A DNA stretch of 64,000 bases from Candidatus Pseudelusimicrobium marinum (GTDB lineage Bacteria; Elusimicrobiota; Elusimicrobia; Elusimicrobiales; Elusimicrobiaceae). Position numbers and translations under genes: made by a program. The notes beneath the pieces were generated by a model, which saw only the letters and a program-made list of their open reading frames with translations, was not told where the DNA came from and did no database searches. The first letter of the stretch is position 1, and each line of letters begins with the position of its first letter. Location of the stretch: NCBI GenBank assembly GCA_018656005.1, contig JABHZW010000021.1, positions 1-64,000 of the forward strand, written 5' to 3'. Shown one piece after another: positions 44,601-51,903 of this stretch.

Positions 44601-45237
44601 TGTAATACCAAAATTTGTACGACAGGTGTTAGATGATAAAATTATTTCAAGCCAAAATATAGACCAAACGGACTTAAAAAATACGATGCTTTCGGACAAA
44701 AATATTAAATCTGTGATATCTGCACCAATATATATATCATCTAAAATAAAAGGTTGTTTATGTTTTGCTGATACTAAAATAAACATACAAGAAACTAATA
44801 TAGATAAAGAATTTTTAGGACTTATTGCAACTTTAATAAGTCAAAGTTTAGAGATAAGACAAGATAATAAACTTTTATCTTCTCGGAAAAATATTTTTAA
44901 ATATATGCTTGACGATTTAGAAACTCCTTCCTTAATTATCGACGATAAATATAAAATAGAATACATAAATTCTAACTTTGAAGATTTGGTAGATGCTGAA
45001 ATAAAAAGTTTAAAAGGGAAAAATTTCTTTAAGAAATTTTTCCCCAATTCAAACACTCAGGCAGAACACGATTTTGAAAATGAATATTTAACAACCAAGG
45101 AAAATACTTTCCAAATATATGGGCAAATGTTGCTTGGTAAAAAGGATTATATAAATATAAATTTAAGGTGTATGGTATTAGAAAATAAATTTGGCAAAGC
45201 TGAAAGTTATGTATTAATATTAGAAAAACATTTATAA
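41647..45237 (+). CDS. Giant multi-PAS/GAF sensor protein without an output domain
   Basis: The 1196-residue soluble protein contains about eight PAS-like domains (about 30-130, 168-280, 290-400, 415-530, 540-655, 660-785, 800-910 and 1085-1196) and a GAF domain (about 918-1076; FMRFIDEDTGY, APIYISSKIKGCLCF). I see no histidine kinase, HATPase, GGDEF, EAL or helix-turn-helix. It may be an orphan sensor or have lost its kinase; output may come from a partner. The ATG at 41647 is the first, with no strong ribosome-binding site; a start at 41665 after GGGG is possible. Very Lys/Asn-rich. Confidence 0.7.
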   Translation: MGLSAFMMFMKKKIISAIKNNLLDNNNKQNFFSYDNIPCAIILTKPNGKIVYANQFAENILNIKKEILLASTLFNLTLKQNHENIKKALDISYKKQKVQNLVVPVIQGKDSKNKFFEIALNKSLSNEIIIRFSEIKQTNELDIKLIEKTEFFEKEANENKNLLSQIIDNLPVALFIKKYPEGKYVTWNKKSEEIFNRKAEDVIGKTKHDEITKDQDTFFTDQDKKVFDTKQDLKIPKEIISTKKDSVRILHTTKTPVFNKDGDPLYLIGMSDDITQKTKTEKRLKETNSKYQMLMENIKKGVVIIQQEKIIFANSFMATLLKKPENDLMGLNIFDIIPPKNTSAMKEILEQITNPLFNQKTCNFYDIELQNTIGETIPLIFYGTESIHLGKKVIICFFRTKKNTFAKKDSDKEKELLSKFQNIFYYNNHPLAVMNSTGYLSSLNEKGQETFGFTKEDRNFYTNIYIMPMFKLHARKLLVQNKETNTIASIDFDKLKKQFPNRIRKSGKLNLQLSLTPLNIENKNTDWLISIKEPCEQKDMQISSKTKVACFNQPFFICNENREILDYNLPAKELLFFNNNIEGLKLENIFAQKNNKEIKNIFHDLKELKTIKNKIYLLKQERENGSFKNLEVNISASQIASKNPKKPINYIFIINNIEPKKDALDTLKLQNRKHQALLKCVEDIICFTEIKNNNTFANFKDIYNPNNFLGYTKKELEMLNLEDILSNPKKGNTKEAKIFLKNTISKLNDTPAFSFITKAYNKDKKEITIKVWLSKVNSNNKNQLLIVLRDITSSYSCDTILQKKDTELQNLISTLPDMYIKTDIEGNIADYLTNKKTFDKTISIKDALKENIKNIVPESLYENIIFNIKESLSNNSFNLETYKYKTKSSEKYIEVQFIPLIKEQQVAILIKQANYKIEFETKLQNLSKVAIGNDDKFTEKLDSILALGQKIFKTETAFLMRFIDEDTGYIAYSSNNTIFRRGEMHVIPKFVRQVLDDKIISSQNIDQTDLKNTMLSDKNIKSVISAPIYISSKIKGCLCFADTKINIQETNIDKEFLGLIATLISQSLEIRQDNKLLSSRKNIFKYMLDDLETPSLIIDDKYKIEYINSNFEDLVDAEIKSLKGKNFFKKFFPNSNTQAEHDFENEYLTTKENTFQIYGQMLLGKKDYININLRCMVLENKFGKAESYVLILEKHL

Positions 45238-45333
45238 TCCCTCCCAATTTTCACAAATACCCCCAATCACTTTTGTGTAGTATTTTTTTATGTGAATAAA
45301 TAAATATTTTTACAAGTATTCCACCCTAAGTTT

Positions 45334-45478
45334 TATGTCGTATTTTTTCGCTGGCCGAGGCCTGAGGGAGGGAGGTTTACATTACCGAATACTCCGCTAT
45401 TCTTACTATGAGCACTGCGAAGAAGTAGCGGTAAATAACCGACCGAAAACAAAGGCCAGTGGAAAAATACGACAATAA
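45334..45478. repeat. Long foldback element 3 between convergent genes
   Basis: Arms TATGTCGTATTTTTTCGCTG plus GCC (45334-45356) and its near reverse complement (45455-45477) enclose a structured core with CCGCTATTCTT pairing to AAGAAGTAGCGG. The segment ACTGCGAAGAAGTAGCGG resembles ACTGCGAAGCAGTAGCGG in element 1. It lies about 100 bp after the PAS gene. Nothing else is seen in 45238-45542 except the terminator at 45483. Confidence 0.7.
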
Positions 45479-45482
45479 AAGA

Positions 45483-45515
45483 AAAACCCTACGAGAGAAG
45501 AGCTCGCAGGGTTTT
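45483..45515. terminator. Bidirectional terminator
   Basis: AAAACCCTACGAG (45483-45495) pairs with CTCGCAGGGTTTT (45503-45515) around AGAAGAG, with A- and T-rich flanks. It serves the convergent PAS gene and the minus-strand gene that ends at 45543. Confidence 0.75.
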
Positions 45516-45542
45516 GTTGTTTATAAACATTATGCTACTAGG

Positions 45543-45968
45543 TTAGGCTACTAGCATTTTTTGGGGTTGGGTTTTGGTTGCGTTGTTTGGTGTTTGTTTT
45601 GAGGAGGATGATGGTACAAAATTCTTAACTTCCAAATCGCACTGATGCATAAGGTTAATATCCTTAAAAAGTAAATTTTCGCAATTCAAAATGTTTTTTC
45701 TAACCAAACCCTGTTTAACTTTAAATGCAAACATATGCATTTTCATTCGTTGAGAAACATCTGCACTTTTTCGCCAGAAATCCCCGTTAAGTCCTAACCA
45801 TTTTATTCCCGCTTGCCACCACACAGGCATTATTATTTTATTTTTTTTATACTTTGAAGAAAAAGTATAAGAATGTACTGCATTTTCTATATTATGAAGA
45901 ATACTTAACTGAGTATCTGATACATTTTTTATTAAATTCCATCTTGCTGTTATATAATCCATATCCAT
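45543..45968 (-). CDS. Unrecognised protein of the repressor-controlled module (distal gene)
   Basis: The 141-residue protein has a Trp/aromatic-rich middle (IIMPVWWQAGIKWLGLNGDF), basic segments and a Ser/Thr/Gln-rich tail. No signal peptide or clear membrane segment. It follows the gene at 45975 by six bases in the same direction, so the two form an operon that diverges from the repressor at 46600. GAGGT precedes the ATG. Role unknown; a prophage- or mobile-element-derived origin is possible because the pair is controlled by a phage-type repressor. Confidence 0.6.
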   Translation of the reverse strand: MDMDYITARWNLIKNVSDTQLSILHNIENAVHSYTFSSKYKKNKIIMPVWWQAGIKWLGLNGDFWRKSADVSQRMKMHMFAFKVKQGLVRKNILNCENLLFKDINLMHQCDLEVKNFVPSSSSKQTPNNATKTQPQKMLVA

Positions 45969-45974
45969 TTACCT

Positions 45975-46283
45975 CTAACTATTAATATTTTTTATTTCTA
46001 TATCCCAATCTTTATCAATTTTTTTGTAGCGTTTTTTAATATTTTCTGGCACATAAAAATTAACAACTTCCTTCCAATTACCCTTTACTATGAAATTACC
46101 AATAGAGAAATTAGGTACTCCCTTAAAATATTGTTTAAGGGCATTATTAATCACATTGAACTCTTCAACATAGCTATTTAGTTTTTCTCTTCTTTCAAGT
46201 AGCTGATGAACCATTTCGTATAATTCTGCCCCACTACCTAAAGTTTCATTCAATGATATTTTGTTTTTTATTTCATATTCCAT
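45975..46283 (-). CDS. Unrecognised small protein of the repressor-controlled module (proximal gene)
   Basis: The 102-residue acidic/basic protein is mostly helical in the first half (LYEMVHQLLERREKLNSYVE) with a more mixed second half (GNFIVKGNWKEVVNFYVPEN). There is no signal peptide. It is first in the two-gene operon, divergent from the repressor gene with 316 bp between starts. GGAGG lies somewhat far (13 bases) from the ATG. No family recognised. Confidence 0.6.
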   Translation of the reverse strand: MEYEIKNKISLNETLGSGAELYEMVHQLLERREKLNSYVEEFNVINNALKQYFKGVPNFSIGNFIVKGNWKEVVNFYVPENIKKRYKKIDKDWDIEIKNINS

Positions 46284-46347
46284 TGTAAGGCTTTAACCTC
46301 CTTGTTTTTATTTTTGAAAAATTTTGTAAAATTTATTAATACTTTTT

Positions 46348-46435
46348 AAGCGCCCAAAATTATTGTTTTGGTTTAGGGGAGAGCCGTCTACAGACACATA
46401 TAGTGTACATATCTGCATAATAAAAATGGGCGCTT
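46348..46435. ncRNA. Putative structured RNA or regulatory stem between divergent genes
   Basis: AAGCGCCCA (46348-46356) and TGGGCGCTT (46427-46435) close a 70-nt interior that contains CAGA...TCTG and ACAC...GTGT inner pairs. It lies between the start of the 46283 operon and the operator at 46502. The stem is clear, but whether it is a small RNA, a leader structure or a DNA element is unknown. Confidence 0.35.
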
Positions 46436-46501
46436 TAATTTAGATAATAGCGGGGTTTCCGCTAGGAATTTTTGGACTTTAAAGAAATACTTGCCAAAAA
46501 C

Positions 46502-46539
46502 CTTATCAAATATGATACAATTGTATCAGATATGATAAG
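46502..46539. promoter_or_regulatory. Two-site operator (38-bp near-perfect dyad) for the repressor
   Basis: The 38-bp dyad is centred at CAATTG and contains two 14-bp dyads, TATCAAATATGATA (46504-46517) and TATCAGATATGATA (46524-46537), with centres 20 bp apart, about two helical turns. This is the expected layout for cooperative binding of a dimeric C1/Cro-type repressor, located 61 bp before its gene and upstream of the divergent operon. Confidence 0.75.
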
Positions 46540-46599
46540 CCTTGTCAAGCGTATTTTAATAGTCGCCTTGCAAAGCAAAAAACTGGAAGGAGTGTTGTT

Positions 46600-47244
46600 A
46601 TGAAATTAGGAGAAAAAATAGAATTATTGTTAAATAAAACCTCTATGACCAAGGTAGAGTTGGCAAAAAAATTAGGGTTGAAAGATTCTAGTGTGGTTTC
46701 CCATTGGGTTAAAAATAGATTCAAACCAGAAAAAGAAAATGTTGTAAAACTATCGCATGTTTTTGAAAAACCTGTGACATATTTTGCTAATGATAAAGAT
46801 AATTATGAATGTGGCGATCCTAAAGAAATGGAAAACTTAGAAAAAAAATTATACGAAGCACTTATAACTACCGAGGATAAAGCAAAAAATATTAATGTTT
46901 TATCAGAAATAAGTGAAGAGCCATTTTATTTAAGTTTGGATTGTCTGCCAGAAGAAATATTATCTTTGATGATAGATAAAGATGCCTTTGCTGTTAAAGC
47001 CACAAAGAACTTATCTTTCGCTGAAGCTGGTGAATATATTATTATTTCTAAAACTAAAGATATTAATAGTGGCAAGATTATGCTTGTTAATATTGATGAT
47101 GATTATTCTTTTAGAAAAGTAATTATAAAGAAAAAAGAAGTTATGTTTTCTTATAAAAAAGCTGGAAAGTTTAAGGTGGAAAAGGCAAAAACTGGTTCTT
47201 ATGAAATTGTAGGACAAGTAATAGGAACATTCAAGAAGTTGTAA
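46600..47244 (+). CDS. XRE/C1-type repressor with S24-like C-terminal domain
   Basis: The 214-residue protein has an N-terminal HTH (about 5-62, MTKVELAKKLGLKDSSVVSHW) and a C-terminal S24/LexA-like beta domain (about 125-212). The usual GDSM catalytic Ser segment is replaced by KATKNLSF, so autocleavage is unlikely; a Lys is present in SFRKVI. GGAAGGAG is an excellent ribosome-binding site. The operator at 46502 is adjacent, so it probably regulates itself and the divergent two-gene operon. It ends a few bases before convergent hydE. Confidence 0.85.
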   Translation: MKLGEKIELLLNKTSMTKVELAKKLGLKDSSVVSHWVKNRFKPEKENVVKLSHVFEKPVTYFANDKDNYECGDPKEMENLEKKLYEALITTEDKAKNINVLSEISEEPFYLSLDCLPEEILSLMIDKDAFAVKATKNLSFAEAGEYIIISKTKDINSGKIMLVNIDDDYSFRKVIIKKKEVMFSYKKAGKFKVEKAKTGSYEIVGQVIGTFKKL

Positions 47245-47253
47245 AAAGGGATA

Positions 47254-48285
47254 TTATTTTCTATTCCTATAATGTTGGGAATCGCCGAATTTGCCCCAGC
47301 AAACCTGTTCGCCAAACTTTTCAAGTTCTTTAGCTACATTCTTTTTGGTAATAGCGATGTTTCGTTCGTACAAATTATAACTTTCTCTGCATCGTTCTGG
47401 TGTGATATTTGGCATAATTACATTTGCACCTGCCAAAATACCTTGTTCTCTTCCGTTTTTTGCCAAAGCATCTAATGATGTTGCAGAAGCAATATTAATA
47501 TCTGGCATAAGCATTCGCAAAATGGCAACGCTGTTTAAAGCTAGCTGTAATCTTTTATCTCTTGATGGAATTTCATTGCGTTTTTCATACAAAGGCGTTT
47601 TACTATGCTCAATAAATGGACCTAATCCACACATATCAATATCAAATTCTTTTAAAAATAATAAGTCGTCTGCTATGTCTTCCAAATTTTGATATGGAAG
47701 CCCCACCATCATACCACTGCCCACCTGAAACCCGACATCCCTTAAATGTTGAAGGCAATCAAGCCGAGCTTGAAAGTTATGTTTATCGTCGTTTGGATGG
47801 ATTTTTTCGTAAATTTTAGGGTTTGTGGTTTCTATGCGAAGTAAATATCTATCTCCCCCACATTCTTTCCAATATTTATAAACTTCTTTGCTTTGTTCCC
47901 CACAAGAAAGCACAATGCGAAGATTGTTATTTGTCTTTTGTTTGATTTTTGCAAGAAGTTTACCGAAATTTTTGACATAATTTTTATCTAACACTTCGCC
48001 ACTTTGTAAAGCGATAGAACCAAATTTATTTTCATGTGCGAACATAGCAAGGTCAAAAATTTCGTCCTCGCTTAGCAAGTATCTTTTGACATCTGCATTA
48101 GATTTTCTTAACCCACAATAATAACAATCTTTTTCACAAGCATTAGTAAATTCTATTAAAGCTCGAAGATAAACATTTTTACCAATGGTGTCTGATTTTA
48201 TTTTATATGCCTTTTTTCTCAACTCTTGGGCTTGAGAATTTTCTGTATTTAAAAGTTCAATAATTTCTTGCTTAGAGATAGACAT
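47254..48285 (-). CDS. hydE: [FeFe]-hydrogenase maturase HydE (radical SAM)
   Basis: The 343-residue radical SAM protein has CEKDCYYC (Cys50, 54, 57) binding the SAM 4Fe-4S cluster and the HydE/BioB-like motifs LQSGEV, LRIETTNPKIYEKIHP and GSGMMVGLPYQ. HydE acts with HydF and HydG to build the 2Fe part of the H-cluster. It overlaps hydG by 14 bp, so the two are translationally coupled. HydF and the hydrogenase are not in the window. Length matches the family. Confidence 0.93.
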   Translation of the reverse strand: MSISKQEIIELLNTENSQAQELRKKAYKIKSDTIGKNVYLRALIEFTNACEKDCYYCGLRKSNADVKRYLLSEDEIFDLAMFAHENKFGSIALQSGEVLDKNYVKNFGKLLAKIKQKTNNNLRIVLSCGEQSKEVYKYWKECGGDRYLLRIETTNPKIYEKIHPNDDKHNFQARLDCLQHLRDVGFQVGSGMMVGLPYQNLEDIADDLLFLKEFDIDMCGLGPFIEHSKTPLYEKRNEIPSRDKRLQLALNSVAILRMLMPDINIASATSLDALAKNGREQGILAGANVIMPNITPERCRESYNLYERNIAITKKNVAKELEKFGEQVCWGKFGDSQHYRNRK

Positions 48286-49663
48286 CTCGTTTCCCTTCTT
48301 TTATTTCGTCAATATTTTTACGGATTGTTGCTTGGAATTTTTCGTCCAACATTTCTTTTTCGATAACTTGATTGATTAAATCAAAACCTTTTTTTTGCAA
48401 AATATCGTCGGCATAATCTAATAAATATTCTGCGAAACTAAAAATTGCATTTGGTAAACAATGATGTTTTATTAAACCAGGTTTTGCAAGATCCATAAAA
48501 TCTTTCCCTACTCTTCCAAGCCTATAACAACCGGTGCAGAAAGATGGAATGTGTTTATGTTCCACAATGTCTTCTATAACTTTTTCCAATGGTCTGTGAT
48601 CGCCCAAACTAAATTGTTCGCCTGTATGTTTTTCTTCCTCGTCTTCTTCATAACCACCTGGGTTTGTTTTTGAACCTGCTGATATCTGTGATACCCCAAG
48701 TTCTAATGCCTGCCTTCGCATCGCCTCGCTTTCGCGAGTGCTAAGAATTATCCCCGTATACGGAACGGCGATGCGAAGGCAGGCAATAATTTTTTTAAAA
48801 GTTAAATCGTCAATTGGGTATGGCGGATTTTCGCTTAAATCCGACCCTGTGGCAGGCTCTATACGAGGCACAGAAACTGTGTGCGGACCTATACCATACT
48901 TTTTTTCAAGATATTCGATATGTTTAAACATCGCGATAATTTCGTACTTATAATCATACAAGCCAAACAAGATACCTATACCGATATCTTGCATACCGGC
49001 TTTGAATGCTCGATCAATAGCGTCCAATCTAAATTGATACTTAGACTTTGGCCCTGCGATATGAAGTTTTTTATATGTCGGCTCGTGATAGGTTTCTTGG
49101 AATAGTTGAAATGTACCAATATTATATTTATTAAGTTCTTTAAATTCGTCTTCGGTTAGTGGCGCAATATTTATATTTATTCGACGGATATTGTTCTTGC
49201 CATCTTTTTGTGCATAAATAGTTTTGATACTATCAAACACATATTGCAAGCCATCTTTTGGATAGGACTCACCTGCAACAAGCAATATCCGTTTATGTCC
49301 TTGTTTGATTAATGCGAGGGCTTGGTCTGCAATTTCCTGCTGGGACAGCGCTTTTCGTTCTATCAATTTATTGGAAGCACGAAAAGCGCAATACAAACAT
49401 TCATTATTACATAAATTGGAAACATAAAGCGGGGCAAAAAGCACTAAGCGATTGCCGTAGATGGTATCTTTAATTTCTTTAGCTGTTTGGAATAGGTCTT
49501 TTAGAAGAGGGTTTTTGTCGTCGATATTAAGGATAGCAGAAACTTCCTCAACATTTAGACCTTTGAGTTTTTTTGCTTTGGTAAAAATATTTTTGATATC
49601 TTTTTCAGAATATTTTTTAGAAGAATGTAAGATATCATTAATTTCTTGTTCGACAATTTTCAT
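48272..49663 (-). CDS. hydG: [FeFe]-hydrogenase maturase HydG (tyrosine lyase)
   Basis: The 463-residue protein has the N-terminal radical SAM motif CNNECLYC (Cys85, 89, 92) and the C-terminal cluster motif CTGC...HHC that binds the auxiliary 'dangler' cluster. HydG splits tyrosine to CO and cyanide for the H-cluster. LYVSNLC, LSTRES and GVSQISAGSKTNPGGY are diagnostic. AGGGG precedes the ATG. A perfect 18-bp inverted repeat lies inside the coding sequence at 48708-48784. Confidence 0.95.
   Translation of the reverse strand: MKIVEQEINDILHSSKKYSEKDIKNIFTKAKKLKGLNVEEVSAILNIDDKNPLLKDLFQTAKEIKDTIYGNRLVLFAPLYVSNLCNNECLYCAFRASNKLIERKALSQQEIADQALALIKQGHKRILLVAGESYPKDGLQYVFDSIKTIYAQKDGKNNIRRININIAPLTEDEFKELNKYNIGTFQLFQETYHEPTYKKLHIAGPKSKYQFRLDAIDRAFKAGMQDIGIGILFGLYDYKYEIIAMFKHIEYLEKKYGIGPHTVSVPRIEPATGSDLSENPPYPIDDLTFKKIIACLRIAVPYTGIILSTRESEAMRRQALELGVSQISAGSKTNPGGYEEDEEEKHTGEQFSLGDHRPLEKVIEDIVEHKHIPSFCTGCYRLGRVGKDFMDLAKPGLIKHHCLPNAIFSFAEYLLDYADDILQKKGFDLINQVIEKEMLDEKFQATIRKNIDEIKEGKRDVYL
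48707..48785. repeat. Perfect 18-bp inverted repeat within hydG
   Basis: GCCTGCCTTCGCATCGCC (48708-48725) is exactly repeated in inverted orientation (48767-48784) around a 41-nt loop. The two arms encode ACLRIA and AMRRQA in the HydG protein. Such GC-rich arms stand out in the AT-rich gene. Confidence 0.85.
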
Positions 49664-49750
49664 ATAAACCCCTCTTATCTATATGATATTAATTTTGGAG
49701 GATAAAAGGTAGAGAATCAAAAATGTGTCATGCTGAATTTATTTCAGCAT

Positions 49751-49842
49751 CTTATAGAAAGATCCTGAAACAAGTTCAGGATGACAAAAAAAATGTTAGA
49801 AAGAAATGAGATTGCCACGTCGCTAACGCTCCTCGCAATGAC
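49751..49842. repeat. Two interspersed palindromic repeats
   Basis: AGATCCTGAAACAAGTTCAG and GATGACA (49755-49785) are followed by GAGATTGCCACG...CCTCGCAATGACA (49807-49842). They are the free-standing relatives of the repeats found inside the pilin leaders at 20437 and 20953. No gene is seen in 49664-50266. Confidence 0.8.
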
Positions 49843-49911
49843 AAAAATAAATCCCTCGTCTTTTTTCCTATTGGAAAAAATCCACTCCCTTTACAAAGGG
49901 AGAAAAAGAAA

Positions 49912-49953
49912 ATAATCTATTTTCGTATTTAGCTAAATACGAAAATAGATTAT
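49912..49953. repeat. Perfect 42-bp palindrome
   Basis: Both halves are exact reverse complements around AGCT with no loop. It lies in a gene-free region between hydG and a secreted-protein gene, with no clear T tract. It could be a cruciform, a bidirectional terminator or a protein-binding site. Confidence 0.85.
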
Positions 49954-50170
49954 ATAGATTACAATAAAAAACATATCTCTCCAAAAAAAGATATGTCCCT
50001 ATTAGAAAGACATATCCCCCATAAAAAAATAAAACCAAATAAAAAAAGAGAGGAATATATTCCTCCCAAACTTAAAACAAAATAAAAAAAGGAAGCATGC
50101 CACTCCCTATAATTATCACTTCCTATTGTTTACTCCCTAGAACTCTAAAAGATATTTCACATCCCCCACT

Positions 50171-50223
50171 TTTGAAGGGCAATTTAAAATTTATCTTTGT
50201 GTCAAAGTAAATTGACCTTCAAA
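50171..50223 (-). terminator. Hairpin after the secreted-protein gene (probable terminator)
   Basis: TTTGAAGGGCAATTTA (50171-50186) pairs with TAAATTGACCTTCAAA (50208-50223) with one imperfect pair. It lies about 45 bp after the stop at 50267. The T tract is weak, so termination is only probable. Confidence 0.5.
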
Positions 50224-50266
50224 TATTGTACCCGATTTGAAAATTTATGTAAATAATGATTTTGGA

Positions 50267-51379
50267 TTACTCAAAATTTGATAAATATTTATTTGCTTTT
50301 TTAAGAGTTTTAAATTTCTTTTGTTCAATAAAAAAATCTTGGTTAAAAATTCTTCCGTATTTATAAATACTCAAGATATATTTATTCCTCTCTTTAATTA
50401 AATGGATATCTATATCTCTTTCTTTATCTTGTAAAACTTTTCCATTAGTTGAAGTTGCATTCTTTTCGCTAAATATTAAAATTTTACCCATTCTATAAAT
50501 TGGTGTATCATCAGAAGGATTTTCTGTTATTTCTGGCTCCCCCATTAAATCTAATAATGCATATTTTAGCTCCACATGATGATGTCCACCATAAACCACC
50601 AAAACTTTATTATATTTATTTAAATTCTCCGCAATAATTTTTGCTATATATTGATTTCTTATTCTGCCTGTTTCTGACCTCATTAAAGCACTTTTATATT
50701 CTTTTTCACCTTTTCTAAAAGGAAAACTTTCTTTTTTCTCAACATTTTCCATATCAAATTCTTTTTCATTTGTTTTATAATACCAACTCTTAAACTCATC
50801 ATATGTAAACATTTTTCCAGATATTTCCTCTATATAAAAACGACTATTTTCTAAATTTTTTGTAGCCATATCAAAACTCATTTTTTGTCTAAATAATCTA
50901 TCTAAAAACCCTATCCCTTGTAAATCTTCTACAGTATATATACCTTCTCCATAACTTGTAATAAATTCTTCATTAGAAGGTTCTGCTCCCAAGAAAGGGA
51001 CACCTTTTTGGAAAGCTAATGTGTAAGAATAACTTCGCTCATCTCTCATTACACTAGAAAAAGCCCGACCTGGATTTAATCCTTCTTCTTTGGAAATTCC
51101 TTCTATTAATAAAATATCGGGGAAATTTTTACTATCCAAAAATTCCTCTGTAATAAATTTAAAAGTTTTTTTATTATATCCATGAACAGATGCAATAAAC
51201 ACTAATTCTTTTTTTCCTTTTTTATATATGGCTTTATAGGGATGTGGAGCAGGAATTTCATCTTCAACTTCGTGTGTTAGTTTAACCAAATCAGGGTTTG
51301 CTACGAATTTTTGAGCATTAATGTTTAATGCCAAAAACAATACTAATGTAACAAAAACAAATAAGAATATTTTTTTCAT
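50267..51379 (-). CDS. Secreted ChaN/TraB-like protein, family uncertain
   Basis: The 370-residue protein has a signal peptide (about 1-22), a SVHGYNKKTF segment, LLIEGIS and VVYGGHHHVEL motifs that recall ChaN/TraB/EreA-type proteins, and charged segments in the middle. No firm family is assigned. It is the last gene of a tight operon starting with the ptsN-like gene; only five bases separate it from def. AGGA precedes the ATG. Confidence 0.5.
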   Translation of the reverse strand: MKKIFLFVFVTLVLFLALNINAQKFVANPDLVKLTHEVEDEIPAPHPYKAIYKKGKKELVFIASVHGYNKKTFKFITEEFLDSKNFPDILLIEGISKEEGLNPGRAFSSVMRDERSYSYTLAFQKGVPFLGAEPSNEEFITSYGEGIYTVEDLQGIGFLDRLFRQKMSFDMATKNLENSRFYIEEISGKMFTYDEFKSWYYKTNEKEFDMENVEKKESFPFRKGEKEYKSALMRSETGRIRNQYIAKIIAENLNKYNKVLVVYGGHHHVELKYALLDLMGEPEITENPSDDTPIYRMGKILIFSEKNATSTNGKVLQDKERDIDIHLIKERNKYILSIYKYGRIFNQDFFIEQKKFKTLKKANKYLSNFE

Positions 51380-51384
51380 TTTTA

Positions 51385-51900
51385 TTAATCCTCATTAGCA
51401 GATTTTAACCCCAACTTCTCTACTTCCTCGTCAGATAATGCATAATCTAAAAATACTTTGCCGTCCAAATGATCCACTTCGTGCTGTATCGCTTTTGACA
51501 TTAATCCTTCTGCAGTAATTTCCATCGGTATGCCTTTTTCGTCAATATATCTAACCGTAACTTTTTTAAAACGACGAGTAAATTTATATAATCCCGGAAA
51601 TGATAAACACCCTTCCTCTTCTATCATTTCCCCCTCATGCGAAGTAATTTCTGGATTTATTAAAACGGTTCTTTCAAAGTCTAAAAAGTGTTCGTCTTTT
51701 GGTATCATCAATACGGCTATTCGTTTCGAAATGCCTATCTGATTAGCTGCCAAACCTAAACCTTTGGCTTCTATACAACTTTCGGTCAAATCTTTAATTA
51801 GTTTATTCAAACCTTTTTCTTCGTCGAAGATTATCGGCTTAGTAGGTGTGGTTAACATCTTTTTATCATCTGTTTTATATTCAACAATATCTTTTATCAT
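51385..51900 (-). CDS. def: Peptide deformylase
   Basis: The 171-residue enzyme has all three motifs: GLGLAANQIG (47-56), EGCLSFPG (Cys98) and HEVDH (His140, Glu141, His144), which hold the catalytic metal. It removes the formyl group from nascent proteins. It is separated from the upstream transporter by three bases and from the next gene by five, so it is co-transcribed with them. It is a somewhat variant type, with an insert before the second motif. Confidence 0.95.
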   Translation of the reverse strand: MIKDIVEYKTDDKKMLTTPTKPIIFDEEKGLNKLIKDLTESCIEAKGLGLAANQIGISKRIAVLMIPKDEHFLDFERTVLINPEITSHEGEMIEEEGCLSFPGLYKFTRRFKKVTVRYIDEKGIPMEITAEGLMSKAIQHEVDHLDGKVFLDYALSDEEVEKLGLKSANED

Positions 51901-51903
51901 AAA

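Noticed and set aside
45334-45478. RNase P, tmRNA or 6S RNA gene
   Set aside because: The structure lacks the conserved motifs of these RNAs and fits the foldback family instead.
46600-47244. LexA-type self-cleaving activity of the repressor
   Set aside because: The Ser-containing GDSM segment of S24 proteins is not visible at the expected place.
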